A stretch of DNA of 18,513 nucleotides from Actinomycetes bacterium. GTDB taxonomy: Bacteria; Actinomycetota; Actinomycetes; Propionibacteriales; Propionibacteriaceae. The DNA is taken from assembly GCA_023436925.1 (NCBI GenBank), contig JAEZHJ010000029.1:1-18513 (forward strand). Direction: 5' to 3'. The translations under genes and the position numbers were made by a program. Positions 7,906-17,065 of this stretch are shown one piece after another; positions within the stretch are counted from its first letter, which is position 1, and each line of letters begins with the position of its first letter. The notes beneath the pieces were generated by a model that saw nothing but the letters and a program-made list of their open reading frames with translations, was not told the DNA's origin and searched no databases.

Positions 7906-7943
7906 CCGGCCGGGGCGGGTGCGGTGGAGTTCGCCCCGGCCGG
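7906..7943 (-). promoter_or_regulatory. Intercistronic hairpin between dctP and dctQ
   Basis: CCGGCCGGGGCG (7906-7917) and CGCCCCGGCCGG (7932-7943) form a perfect 12-bp stem with a 14-base loop. It begins 11 bases after the dctP stop. It may protect the dctP message from 3' decay or partly terminate, giving more binding protein than permease. Confidence 0.65.
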
Positions 7944-7954
7944 GCGTCGCGGAA

Positions 7955-9004
7955 TCAGCCCTGAGCGGCGGCCTGGAGCGCGGTCAGGGTGCTGGTGAAC
8001 TTCTCGCCGTACTCTTCGGCGGCCCACTCGTAGGCAGGCTGGGCGGCGGCCTGGAAGGCAGCCTTCTGCTCATCGGTGAGGATCAGCACCTCGCTGGCGG
8101 ACTCCATCTCCTTGATGTACTCGTCCTCCATCGTCCGGCCACGGTCACGCTGCCACGGCTGCAGTTCGACGAGGGTCTTCGAGACCAGTTCCTGGACGTC
8201 GGCCGGCCAGGAGTCCCAGCGGGCCTTCGACACGAAGACCGGGACGGCGGAGTACACGTGGTCGGTCTTGGAGACGTACTTCTGCTGCTCGTAGAACTTG
8301 TTCGTGGCGATCAGGGAGAACGGGTTCTCCTGGCCGTCAACGACCTTGGTGGCCAGCGAGTTGTAGATCTCGGTGAACGGCAGCGGGGTCGGGTTGGCAC
8401 CGAGGTCGGTGAAGTACTTGATGTGGAGCTGGTTCTGCTGGGTGCGGAACTTCAGGCCCTTGAGGTCCTCGGGGGCCTGGATCGGCTTGGCGTTGTTGGT
8501 CATCTCCCGGAAACCGTTCTCCCAGTACGTGATTCCGAGCAGGCCGATCGATTCCAGAGACTTCAGCACGGTCTGGCCGGCCTCACCATCGAGGGCCTTC
8601 TCGGCCTGATCGGTGTTGAGGAAGACGAACGGCGCCTCCAGGGCATACCAGGCCGGGTCGTACTGACCGAGCGGGCCGGTGGTGGTCGGGAGGATGTCGG
8701 TAAGGCCGCTCTGCAGTTGCCCGATGATCTCACCCTCGGAGCCGAGCTGACCGCCGGGGAAGACCTGGACATCGATATTCGGATTGGCTGCCTCAACCCG
8801 CTTCTCGAACTCCTCGGCAGCCTCGTGGATCGGACCGCCGGCGGTGCCGTAGGCGATCTTGATGATGGTCTGTTCGCCGGAGGGCGCCGGCGCTGCTGCC
8901 GAGCCCGAGGGCGCGGTGGTCGGGTCGGCGGCCGGGGCGGAGCATGCGCCGAGCAACAGGACTGCAGGGAGCAGACATGCCGCTGCGCGCAGGTGGTGGA
9001 ACAT
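7955..9004 (-). CDS. dctP: TRAP transporter substrate-binding lipoprotein DctP
   Basis: The 349-residue protein begins with a lipoprotein signal peptide with lipobox L18-G19-A20-C21, then an Ala/Pro/Ser-rich linker to about residue 44 and a DctP-type periplasmic-binding fold. R187 in LKGLKFRT is at the place of the conserved arginine that forms a salt bridge with the substrate carboxylate. VVDGQENP (221-228) is the second typical DctP motif. This fits import of an organic or sugar acid. In a Gram-positive cell it would be tethered to the outer face of the membrane by the lipid. It is the first gene of the operon, with AAGGAG 6 bases before ATG 9004 and a double palindrome just upstream. Confidence 0.95.
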   Translation of the reverse strand: MFHHLRAAACLLPAVLLLGACSAPAADPTTAPSGSAAAPAPSGEQTIIKIAYGTAGGPIHEAAEEFEKRVEAANPNIDVQVFPGGQLGSEGEIIGQLQSGLTDILPTTTGPLGQYDPAWYALEAPFVFLNTDQAEKALDGEAGQTVLKSLESIGLLGITYWENGFREMTNNAKPIQAPEDLKGLKFRTQQNQLHIKYFTDLGANPTPLPFTEIYNSLATKVVDGQENPFSLIATNKFYEQQKYVSKTDHVYSAVPVFVSKARWDSWPADVQELVSKTLVELQPWQRDRGRTMEDEYIKEMESASEVLILTDEQKAAFQAAAQPAYEWAAEEYGEKFTSTLTALQAAAQG

Positions 9005-9010
9005 CCTGAA

Positions 9011-9016
9011 CTCCTT
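9011..9016 (-). promoter_or_regulatory. Ribosome binding site of dctP
   Basis: On the - strand this reads AAGGAG, with a 6-base spacer to ATG 9004. It is a near-ideal site and fixes the dctP start. Confidence 0.85.
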
Positions 9017-9022
9017 CGTTCA

Positions 9023-9056
9023 ACATCAGGTGATGTGAAGTTACAACATATGTTGT
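9023..9056 (-). promoter_or_regulatory. Tandem palindromic operator upstream of dctP
   Basis: Two perfect inverted repeats of 14 bases occur in tandem: ACATCA-GG-TGATGT (9023-9036) and ACAACA-TA-TGTTGT (9043-9056). They share the consensus ACAWCA-N2-TGWTGT and their centres are 20 bp apart, about two helical turns. The four alternating half-sites lie 19 to 52 bases upstream of the dctP ATG. This is the layout of an operator for a dimer pair or tetramer; the linked RpiR-type regulator is the obvious candidate, though direct binding is inferred. Confidence 0.7.
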
Positions 9057-9211
9057 TGCGCTGCAGCTGATTGCGAGAAGTTGCCATCGAACAACCATCC
9101 AGACCCGGCGAGCGCTGCCCACCCGAACCTCTCCGACCAGGGCCAATGCGCCACAACGGGCGCGGAGAACTACGGCAGCCACCCACGCTTCCGCCGCAAA
9201 CCGGGGCTGCC

Positions 9212-9217
9212 TAGGGT
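9212..9217 (+). promoter_or_regulatory. Candidate -10 box for a leaderless VOC-domain mRNA
   Basis: TAGGGT ends 6 bases before ATG 9224, which would place the start of transcription on or next to the A of the start codon. No Shine-Dalgarno sequence with normal spacing is needed in this model. The -35 region is not recognisable. Confidence 0.5.
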
Positions 9218-9223
9218 GGACGG

Positions 9224-9655
9224 ATGAGCCAGACCAGACAGCTCCAGGTCACCTTCGACTGCGCCGAGCCGGCCCGGGTGGCCGGGTTCTGGTGCGAGGT
9301 GCTCGGCTACGTCACCCCGGTGCCGGAGGGGTTCGGGAGCTGGGCGGAGTACGAGGACTCCCGGCCCGCGCAGGAGCGGGGGGCCTGGTCTGCCTGCGTC
9401 GACCCGGACGGGGTCGGGCCGCGGTTGTACTTCCAGCGCGTCCCCGAGGGCAAGGTCGTCAAGAACCGGGTGCACCTGGACGTCCGGGTCGGCACCGGAC
9501 TGGTCGGCCAGGAGCGGGTGGACGTCCTCGAGGCCGAGGGCGCCCGGCTGGTCGGGCTGGGAGCCACCCGGCTGCGGCTGCTGCCGGCCACCGACGAGGA
9601 CGAGGCCTGCCTGGTGATGCAGGACGTCGAGGGCAACGAGTTCTGCCTGGACTGA
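9224..9655 (+). CDS. VOC-superfamily (glyoxalase-like) domain protein
   Basis: The 143-residue protein opens with QLQVTFDCAEPARVAGFWCEVLGY, the beta-strand and helix pattern seen at the start of glyoxalase-like (Glyoxalase_6 type) VOC proteins. It continues with LYFQRVPEGK and NRVHLDVRVG and closes with a second module, MQDVEGNEFCLD. Such single-domain actinobacterial proteins are mostly uncharacterised; VOC folds can bind a metal and act as lyases, dioxygenases or antibiotic-binding proteins. It is a lone gene, transcribed away from dctP and converging on the SDR gene, whose stop lies 12 bases away. No function beyond the fold is claimed. Confidence 0.85.
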   Translation: MSQTRQLQVTFDCAEPARVAGFWCEVLGYVTPVPEGFGSWAEYEDSRPAQERGAWSACVDPDGVGPRLYFQRVPEGKVVKNRVHLDVRVGTGLVGQERVDVLEAEGARLVGLGATRLRLLPATDEDEACLVMQDVEGNEFCLD

Positions 9656-9667
9656 CGCCCGGACGCC

Positions 9668-10450
9668 TCAGAGCCCCGGCGAGGACTGCATCAGGCCGCC
9701 GTCGACGATCACCGTCGTGCCCGTGATGTAGGAGGCCGCATCGCCGGCCAGGAAGACGACGACCTCACCGATCTGCTCCGGTTCGGCCATCGCGCCCAGC
9801 GGGATCGCGGCCTCCAGCCTGGCCAGGGCGTCCGGGTCCGCTTCGGTGCCGGCATTGATCGGGGTCTTCACCGCGCCGGGCGCCACGCCGACCACCCGGA
9901 TGCCGTGCCCGCCCAGCTCGGCTGCGCTGTTGCGGGTCAGCATCCGCATCCCGCCCTTGGCCACGCAGTAGGCGGCATTGCCGGGCATCGGCCAGTCCTC
10001 GTGGACGGAGGAGACGTTGATGATGACGCCGCCGCCACCTTGGGCGACGAACTGCCGCGCAGCCGCCTGCGCAGCGAAGAAGGCGCCCTTCAGGTCGATG
10101 CCGAGCACCTTGTCGTAGTCGGCTTCGGTGGTGTCGAGCAGGGAGTGGCGGGTCTCGATGCCGGCGTTGTTGACCAGGACGTCGAGCCGTCCGAAGCGCC
10201 GGACGGCCTCGGCGACCAGCGCCTGCACCTGGTCGACGTCGCTGACGTCGGCCTCGAAGGCGGCGACCGAACCGGCGGCGTCCAACCCCTCCAGGGCGGC
10301 GGCGAACCGCTCGGCGTCGGCCGGCGAGACGACGTAGTCGAGCAGGACGTCGGCCCCGGCCCGGGCGGCCCCGGTGGCGATCGCGGCGCCGATCCCGGTC
10401 GTGCCGCCGGTAACCACGACGACCTTTCCTCGCAGGGTGTCGGTTCCCAT
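9668..10450 (-). CDS. SDR-family NAD(P)-dependent oxidoreductase
   Basis: The 260-residue protein is a classical short-chain dehydrogenase. Visible are the cofactor loop TGGTTGIG (14-21), NNAG (94-97), the catalytic serine S148, Y161 and K165 in YCVAK, and the C-terminal signature VDGGLMQSSPGL. An acidic residue at the end of the second strand (D38 in LLDYV) is compatible with NAD preference but not proof. Overall it resembles glucose 1-dehydrogenase or 3-oxoacyl-ACP reductase-like SDRs; the substrate is open. The start ATG 10450 follows a GGGAGGGGG purine tract. The open frame continues far upstream, but there it is only antisense to the hydrolase gene. It is divergent to the glycoside hydrolase with about 80-120 bases between the two. 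Confidence 0.9.
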   Translation of the reverse strand: MGTDTLRGKVVVVTGGTTGIGAAIATGAARAGADVLLDYVVSPADAERFAAALEGLDAAGSVAAFEADVSDVDQVQALVAEAVRRFGRLDVLVNNAGIETRHSLLDTTEADYDKVLGIDLKGAFFAAQAAARQFVAQGGGGVIINVSSVHEDWPMPGNAAYCVAKGGMRMLTRNSAAELGGHGIRVVGVAPGAVKTPINAGTEADPDALARLEAAIPLGAMAEPEQIGEVVVFLAGDAASYITGTTVIVDGGLMQSSPGL

Positions 10451-10521
10451 CCTCGTCCCCCTCCCGGCCGCCGCTCGGCACGCTCGTACGGGGTTGGGCC
10501 CCGGTGACGCGGCGCCGCGCC

Positions 10522-10527
10522 TAGGCT
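10522..10527 (+). promoter_or_regulatory. Candidate -10 box for the glycoside hydrolase gene
   Basis: TAGGCT fits the TAnnnT pattern. Transcription would begin near 10534, which is after the in-frame ATG at 10529. Translation would then begin either leaderless at GTG 10535 or at ATG 10574 with AGGA 8 bases upstream. Confidence 0.4.
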
Positions 10528-10573
10528 CATGGTTGTGGTCCACCCCGCCACGTACCCGATCCAGGAACCGGCC

Positions 10574-13252
<2,679 letters not shown>

Positions 13253-13275
13253 GCGAGGGGGCGGGGACAGCGCCG

Positions 13276-13305
13276 TTGGGTGCTCATCGGCGCGCCCGGT
13301 AAGCT
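13276..13305 (+). promoter_or_regulatory. Candidate promoter of the phosphoglycerol transferase gene
   Basis: TTGGGT (13276-13281) and TAAGCT (13300-13305) are spaced by 18 bases. Transcription would begin about 13312, only some 5 bases before ATG 13317, giving a nearly leaderless message. The -35 match is partial. Confidence 0.45.
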
Positions 13306-13316
13306 GGCAGGTCGAG

Positions 13317-14765
13317 ATGAGCAGCGTGACGAGTCCGCGGACCAGCCTGGTGACCCGGCTGGTGTTCTGGAGTCTCCTGGCGCTCAGCCTGGCGCTGCTC
13401 GGCCTGGCCGCCTGGATCCGGTACCGGTTCGGTTCGGTGACCTTCGAGCAGATCCTGAGCACCCTGCCGGTCGGCGGCGGGGAGGGGGTCGGCAACAACG
13501 ACCTCGCGGTCGAGGCGGCCCTGTGGTGCCTGGGCCTGCCGGTGCTCCTGGCCACGGTCGGGGCCACGGTGACCCGCCGCTGGCGCCGTCCGGTGCGCGG
13601 CACCCTGCTGCTGGCCCCGGGCACGGCCGCGGCGGCCGCGCTCGGCGTCTTGTTGATGGTGGCCGGCATCCCGCAGTACGCCGCCGCCCACCTCGACCCG
13701 CGGACGGTGGCCGGGTACTACGTCACACCGCACGTCCAGACCCGTCCGGAGCAGCCCCGCAACCTGATCACGATCTACCTGGAATCGACCGAGAACAGCT
13801 ACGCCGACGTCGACCGGTTCGGGGAGAACCTGATCGCGTCCCAGCAGGCCGCGACCGCGGACTGGGCGGCCTACGACCTGCACCAGGACCCGGTCGGCGG
13901 CTGGACGATGGCGGGGATCGTGGCGAGCCAGTGCGGGATCCCGCTGAAGAGCCAACTGGTCACCGGCGATCCCACGTCCAACTCCGACGCCGAGAAGGTG
14001 GAGCGGTTCCTGCCGGGCGCGACCTGCCTGGGCGACGTGCTGGCGGCGGAGGGCTACACCAACGCCTACCTCGGCGGCGCCCACCTGCGGTTCGCCGGCA
14101 AGGACACCTTCCTGACCGACCACGGCTACACCCGGCTGCGCGGCCGCGAGGAGTGGGAGCGGACCGAGGACCCGTCGGAGCTGTCGGTCTGGGGGCTGTC
14201 GGACGCCCGGCTGTTCGAGCATGCCAAGGAGACCCTCGCCGAGCTCCGCGCCGAGGGTAAGCCGTTCCACCTCAGCATGCTCACCCTCGACACCCACGAG
14301 CCGGGGGCGGTCTACCCGTCGTGCGATGCCACGGCGGCCACCCCGATCGCGACCGCGCTGAAGTGCTCGGGGGCGGCCCTGGCGACCTTCCTCGACCACC
14401 TGGAGCGGGACGGCTACCTCGAGGACACGGTCGTCGTGGTGATGGGCGACCACCTGAAGAACCTCGCCGACAGCGACCAGATGCGCGCGCAGCTGAGCAG
14501 CACCGAGGAGCGGACGCTCTTCTTCCGGGTGCACAGCCCCGACCCGGTCCGCTTCAACCGCCCGGACGCCGATCAGCTCTCCGTGCTGCCGACCATCCTG
14601 GAACTGCTGGGCTTCGGGCTGCCGGACGGCCGCGCCGGGCTCGGGGTCTCCTTCGCCGGGCAGCACCCGGTGCAGGACACGATGGTCGCCATGCCGGAGC
14701 AGGAGTACGCCAGCCTGCTGCAGGCACCCTCGCGGGACCTCTACGAGACCTTCTGGACGGGCTGA
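13317..14765 (+). CDS. OpgB/MdoB-like membrane phosphoglycerol transferase (sulfatase fold)
   Basis: The 482-residue protein has about three N-terminal membrane helices (near 16-34, 66-85 and 97-116) and an external sulfatase/alkaline-phosphatase-fold domain. E156 in IYLESTENSY is a metal ligand and T197 in GGWTMAGIVASQCGIPL is the expected nucleophile. AHLRFAGKDTFLTDHGY (255-271), LDTHEP (D325, H327) and GDH (D378, H379) complete the active site. The run TMAGIVASQCGIPL and the RFAGKD segment are strikingly like phosphoglycerol transferase I of enterobacteria, which moves sn-glycerol-1-phosphate from phosphatidylglycerol to osmoregulated periplasmic glucans. In a Gram-positive cell the acceptor is more likely a surface glycan or glycolipid. 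It is a single gene, followed by a hairpin. Confidence 0.88.
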   Translation: MSSVTSPRTSLVTRLVFWSLLALSLALLGLAAWIRYRFGSVTFEQILSTLPVGGGEGVGNNDLAVEAALWCLGLPVLLATVGATVTRRWRRPVRGTLLLAPGTAAAAALGVLLMVAGIPQYAAAHLDPRTVAGYYVTPHVQTRPEQPRNLITIYLESTENSYADVDRFGENLIASQQAATADWAAYDLHQDPVGGWTMAGIVASQCGIPLKSQLVTGDPTSNSDAEKVERFLPGATCLGDVLAAEGYTNAYLGGAHLRFAGKDTFLTDHGYTRLRGREEWERTEDPSELSVWGLSDARLFEHAKETLAELRAEGKPFHLSMLTLDTHEPGAVYPSCDATAATPIATALKCSGAALATFLDHLERDGYLEDTVVVVMGDHLKNLADSDQMRAQLSSTEERTLFFRVHSPDPVRFNRPDADQLSVLPTILELLGFGLPDGRAGLGVSFAGQHPVQDTMVAMPEQEYASLLQAPSRDLYETFWTG

Positions 14766-14795
14766 GCCCGGCTCGATCGACACTGCTGCCGCCCT

Positions 14796-14832
14796 CCGGG
14801 CGTCCGTCCCGTCCCCTCACGGGCACGCCCGG
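14796..14832 (+). terminator. Nested GC hairpin after the phosphoglycerol transferase gene
   Basis: CCGGGCGT (14796-14803) pairs with ACGCCCGG (14825-14832). Inside it CCCGT (14808-14812) pairs with ACGGG (14819-14823) around a 6-base loop. It lies 30 bases after the stop codon and has no T-tract. Confidence 0.6.
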
Positions 14833-15140
14833 CCCGGCGTTCAGGTTCGGACACGTCGCGCCGACCCCGCCGTGCACGCGGGCGGTAGCGGCCTTCCCGG
14901 AATCCAACAAATGGGGAATATCTTCCTCCCTTTGGGGAAGGCTCTATCAACCGGGATCCTGAATCGATACATTTCCCAACCTGGACCGTCCTTCTGGATT
15001 TCCCTTGGTGGTTAATTTCGACGCCGGGGCGCTCCTGCCCACCACGAAACCTTCGAACAGGCATGGTCGGCAAGACTGCCCACTCAGCCCTGATTCGTGC
15101 ATCGCGCCTTATCAGTGCCCGGTCGGCCCCACCCGTGCGA

Positions 15141-15157
15141 CGTGAAACTTTCGTGAA
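15141..15157 (+). promoter_or_regulatory. CGTGAA direct repeat, candidate activator site
   Basis: CGTGAA occurs at 15141-15146 and again at 15152-15157, exactly 11 bp apart, so both lie on one face of the helix. GAAACTTTC (15144-15152), an odd palindrome, overlaps it. Direct repeats of this type suit AraC-type or response-regulator binding, which often control LplABC-like importers; a LacI-type site is the alternative. Confidence 0.4.
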
Positions 15158-15173
15158 GAATCGGTCTGTTATC

Positions 15174-15189
15174 TCGTCGTTATCGTCGT
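15174..15189 (+). repeat. TCGTCGT direct repeat near the importer promoter
   Basis: TCGTCGT is repeated at 15174-15180 and 15183-15189 with a 9-base period, directly before an AT-rich TAATAAGTT stretch that could serve as a -10 region. A second TAnnnT (TAACCT, 15206-15211) lies further downstream. I cannot choose between them. Confidence 0.35.
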
Positions 15190-15256
15190 AATAAGTTCCC
15201 CACGCTAACCTCACCCTCACCCTGGTCGATCAGCCAGGACAGCCGAAGGGAAACCG

Positions 15257-16987
15257 ATGATCACCAAACCGTCAAAGTGGATGGTCCTGACGTTGGCGGC
15301 GGCACTGCCGCTCACCTTGGCGGCCTGCTCCAGCGGGCCGGCGCCGTCTGTACCGCCAACCACCACCACGTCCGCCCCGAGCCAGGGCAACTCCGACGAT
15401 CCCCTGGCCGACGCCTCGGGCATGCTGACCCCCGACAACCCGACGACTCTCTCGGTGTGGCTGACCACCAACCAGCAGGCGCCCGCACCGGACAACAAGA
15501 TCACCAAGCTGCTGCAGGAGAAGCTCGGCGTCACGCTCGAGTACGAGATCGTGACCCCGGACAACGTCGACCAGAAGATCGGCGTCATGCTGGCCGGCGG
15601 CGACTACCCCGACCTGATCGGCACCACCGACCTCAAGATGCGGCTGCTCGAGGGCGACGCGCTGCTCCGCCTGGATGACCTGCTGGCCACCGGCAACTAC
15701 CCGAACCTGTCCGGGCACGTCGAGCCGTTCATCAAGAAGATGAGCTACGCCGGCGGTGTGGTGGATGACGGCCTCTACATCTTCCCGAACTACAACCGCG
15801 TCTACGGCGAGGTGACCGGTGGCATCCACTACGGCACCGCCTTCTGGATCCAGAAGCGGGTGATCGCCGACGCCGGCTACCCCGACCTGTCCAACATGAC
15901 GCTGGACCGGTACTTCTCGATGATCGAGGACTACCTGAAGAAGAACCCGCAGACCGACGGGCAGCCGACGGTCGGCTTCGAGGTGCTGGCCTCGGTGGGT
16001 CGCGAGTGGGGCATGACCAACCCGCCGGCCTTCCTCGCCGGTCACCCGAACAACGGTGCCGTCATCGTCGACGAGAACAACGTGGCCACGATCTACGCCG
16101 ACAAGCAGATCGCGAAGGACTACTACAAGAAGCTCAACGAGGAGTACAACAAGGGCAACGTCGACAAGGAATCGTTCACCCTCAACTACGACCAGTACAC
16201 GGCGAAGATCGCGACTGGCACCGTCCTGGGCATGCACGACCAGGGCTGGGACTTCCAGACCGCGACGCAGTCCCTCCAGGGTGCCGGCAAGGACGAGTAC
16301 ACCTACGTGCCGCTGATGCCGGTCTACGAGGGCGCCGAGCCGTACTACGCCGACCGCGACGTGATGAACACCAACCAGGGATTCGGCGTCTCCTCCACCA
16401 CGCAGCAGCCGGAGAAGGCCCTCAAGTTCCTCGACATGATGCTCAGCGAGCCGTGGCAGAAGACCCTGTCCTGGGGTGTCGAGGGTGAGGACTACGAGAT
16501 CGGGTCGGACGGCCTGTTCACCCGGACTCCCCAGCAGCGGACCAACTACAAGGACCTGACCTGGCGCGCCAGCAACCGTCTCGATGCCCTGCTCGACCTG
16601 CTGCCGAAGCGCAACGGCCAGTTCAGCGACGGCAACGCCTACAGCCCCGACGACCAGCCGGCCGAGTTCTACGAGACGCTGAGCGACTACGACAAGGAGT
16701 TCATGACGAAGTACAACAAGAAGACCTGGCGCGAGTTCGTGAACTCTCCGCCGGAGAACCCTGTGTACTACCCGGCCTGGAACCTCACGCTGAGCTCGTC
16801 CGCCAATGAGGTCAACCAGCAGCTGACCGACGCGGCGGTCCAGTTCCTGCCCAAGGCGATCTCGGGTTCCACCGGCGAGTTCGAGGCCAACTGGTCCGCC
16901 TACGTCGACCAGATCAAGAAGATCGACGTCAAGACGTACGAGGACGCCATCAACGCCGGAATCCAGGATCGCATCGCGAACTGGTAG
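15257..16987 (+). CDS. ABC importer sugar-binding lipoprotein, LplA/YtcQ type
   Basis: The 576-residue protein has a lipoprotein signal with lipobox L21-A22-A23-C24, a Ser/Thr/Pro-rich linker, then a family 1 extracellular solute-binding fold. LSVWLTTNQQ followed later by ITKLLQEKLGVTLEY (residues about 65-95), a GGDYPDLIG segment and the aromatic-rich middle (HYGTAFWIQKRVIADAGYPD) are typical of the long LplA/YtcQ binding proteins for oligosaccharides or complex glycans. The start is ATG 15257 with AAGGGA 5 bases upstream. Two LplB/LplC-type permease genes follow, after a strong hairpin. As usual for this class, no ATPase gene is seen in the cluster within the window; a shared MsmX-like ATPase is likely. 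Confidence 0.92.
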   Translation: MITKPSKWMVLTLAAALPLTLAACSSGPAPSVPPTTTTSAPSQGNSDDPLADASGMLTPDNPTTLSVWLTTNQQAPAPDNKITKLLQEKLGVTLEYEIVTPDNVDQKIGVMLAGGDYPDLIGTTDLKMRLLEGDALLRLDDLLATGNYPNLSGHVEPFIKKMSYAGGVVDDGLYIFPNYNRVYGEVTGGIHYGTAFWIQKRVIADAGYPDLSNMTLDRYFSMIEDYLKKNPQTDGQPTVGFEVLASVGREWGMTNPPAFLAGHPNNGAVIVDENNVATIYADKQIAKDYYKKLNEEYNKGNVDKESFTLNYDQYTAKIATGTVLGMHDQGWDFQTATQSLQGAGKDEYTYVPLMPVYEGAEPYYADRDVMNTNQGFGVSSTTQQPEKALKFLDMMLSEPWQKTLSWGVEGEDYEIGSDGLFTRTPQQRTNYKDLTWRASNRLDALLDLLPKRNGQFSDGNAYSPDDQPAEFYETLSDYDKEFMTKYNKKTWREFVNSPPENPVYYPAWNLTLSSSANEVNQQLTDAAVQFLPKAISGSTGEFEANWSAYVDQIKKIDVKTYEDAINAGIQDRIANW

Positions 16988-17002
16988 GACACACACCAAT
17001 CC

Positions 17003-17044
17003 TCCGGTGTGGTGGGCGGGCGGTGACCCGCCCACCACACCGGA
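17003..17044 (+). promoter_or_regulatory. 18-bp perfect hairpin between binding protein and permease
   Basis: TCCGGTGTGGTGGGCGGG (17003-17020) pairs without mismatch with its complement at 17027-17044, leaving a 6-base loop CGGTGA. It starts 15 bases after the lipoprotein stop and ends 21 bases before the permease start. There is no T-tract. It probably stabilises the upstream message or partly terminates, so that binding protein exceeds permease. Confidence 0.8.
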
Positions 17045-17065
17045 CCCGAGAGGGGCAGCCCTGCG

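Larger units (their letters stand above)
14833..15256 (+). other. AT-rich non-coding region upstream of the ABC importer
   Basis: No gene is visible in this stretch. Bases 14901-15000 contain 48 G or C by direct count, far below the neighbouring genes. It holds a long-range inverted repeat, GCCTTCCC (14891-14898) and GGGAAGGC (14935-14942), enclosing a small GGAA-TATC-TTCC hairpin (14915-14926). Near its end are a CGTGAA direct repeat and a TCGTCGT direct repeat. It probably contains the promoter, regulator sites and long 5' leader of the importer operon; a small RNA cannot be excluded. Confidence 0.6.

Noticed and set aside
7881..8027. N-terminal extension of DctQ
   Set aside because: It would cross the intercistronic hairpin and overlap dctP; the DctQ-like sequence starts at the GTG at 7880.
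9043..9056. ACAACATATGTTGT read as a -10 promoter element
   Set aside because: TATGTT inside it could pass as a -10 box, but no acceptable -35 is visible at the right spacing, and the perfect symmetry with a second copy next to it fits an operator better.
14741..15220. 159-codon - strand open frame in the AT-rich intergenic region
   Set aside because: No ribosome site, no recognisable domain, and it spans the hairpin and likely promoter sequences of the importer.
15272..17038. 588-codon - strand open frame opposite the LplA-type lipoprotein
   Set aside because: Its composition (Val, Leu, Arg, Gly, Asp runs) mirrors the codon positions of the true + strand gene; no motif, and no ribosome site that I could recognise.
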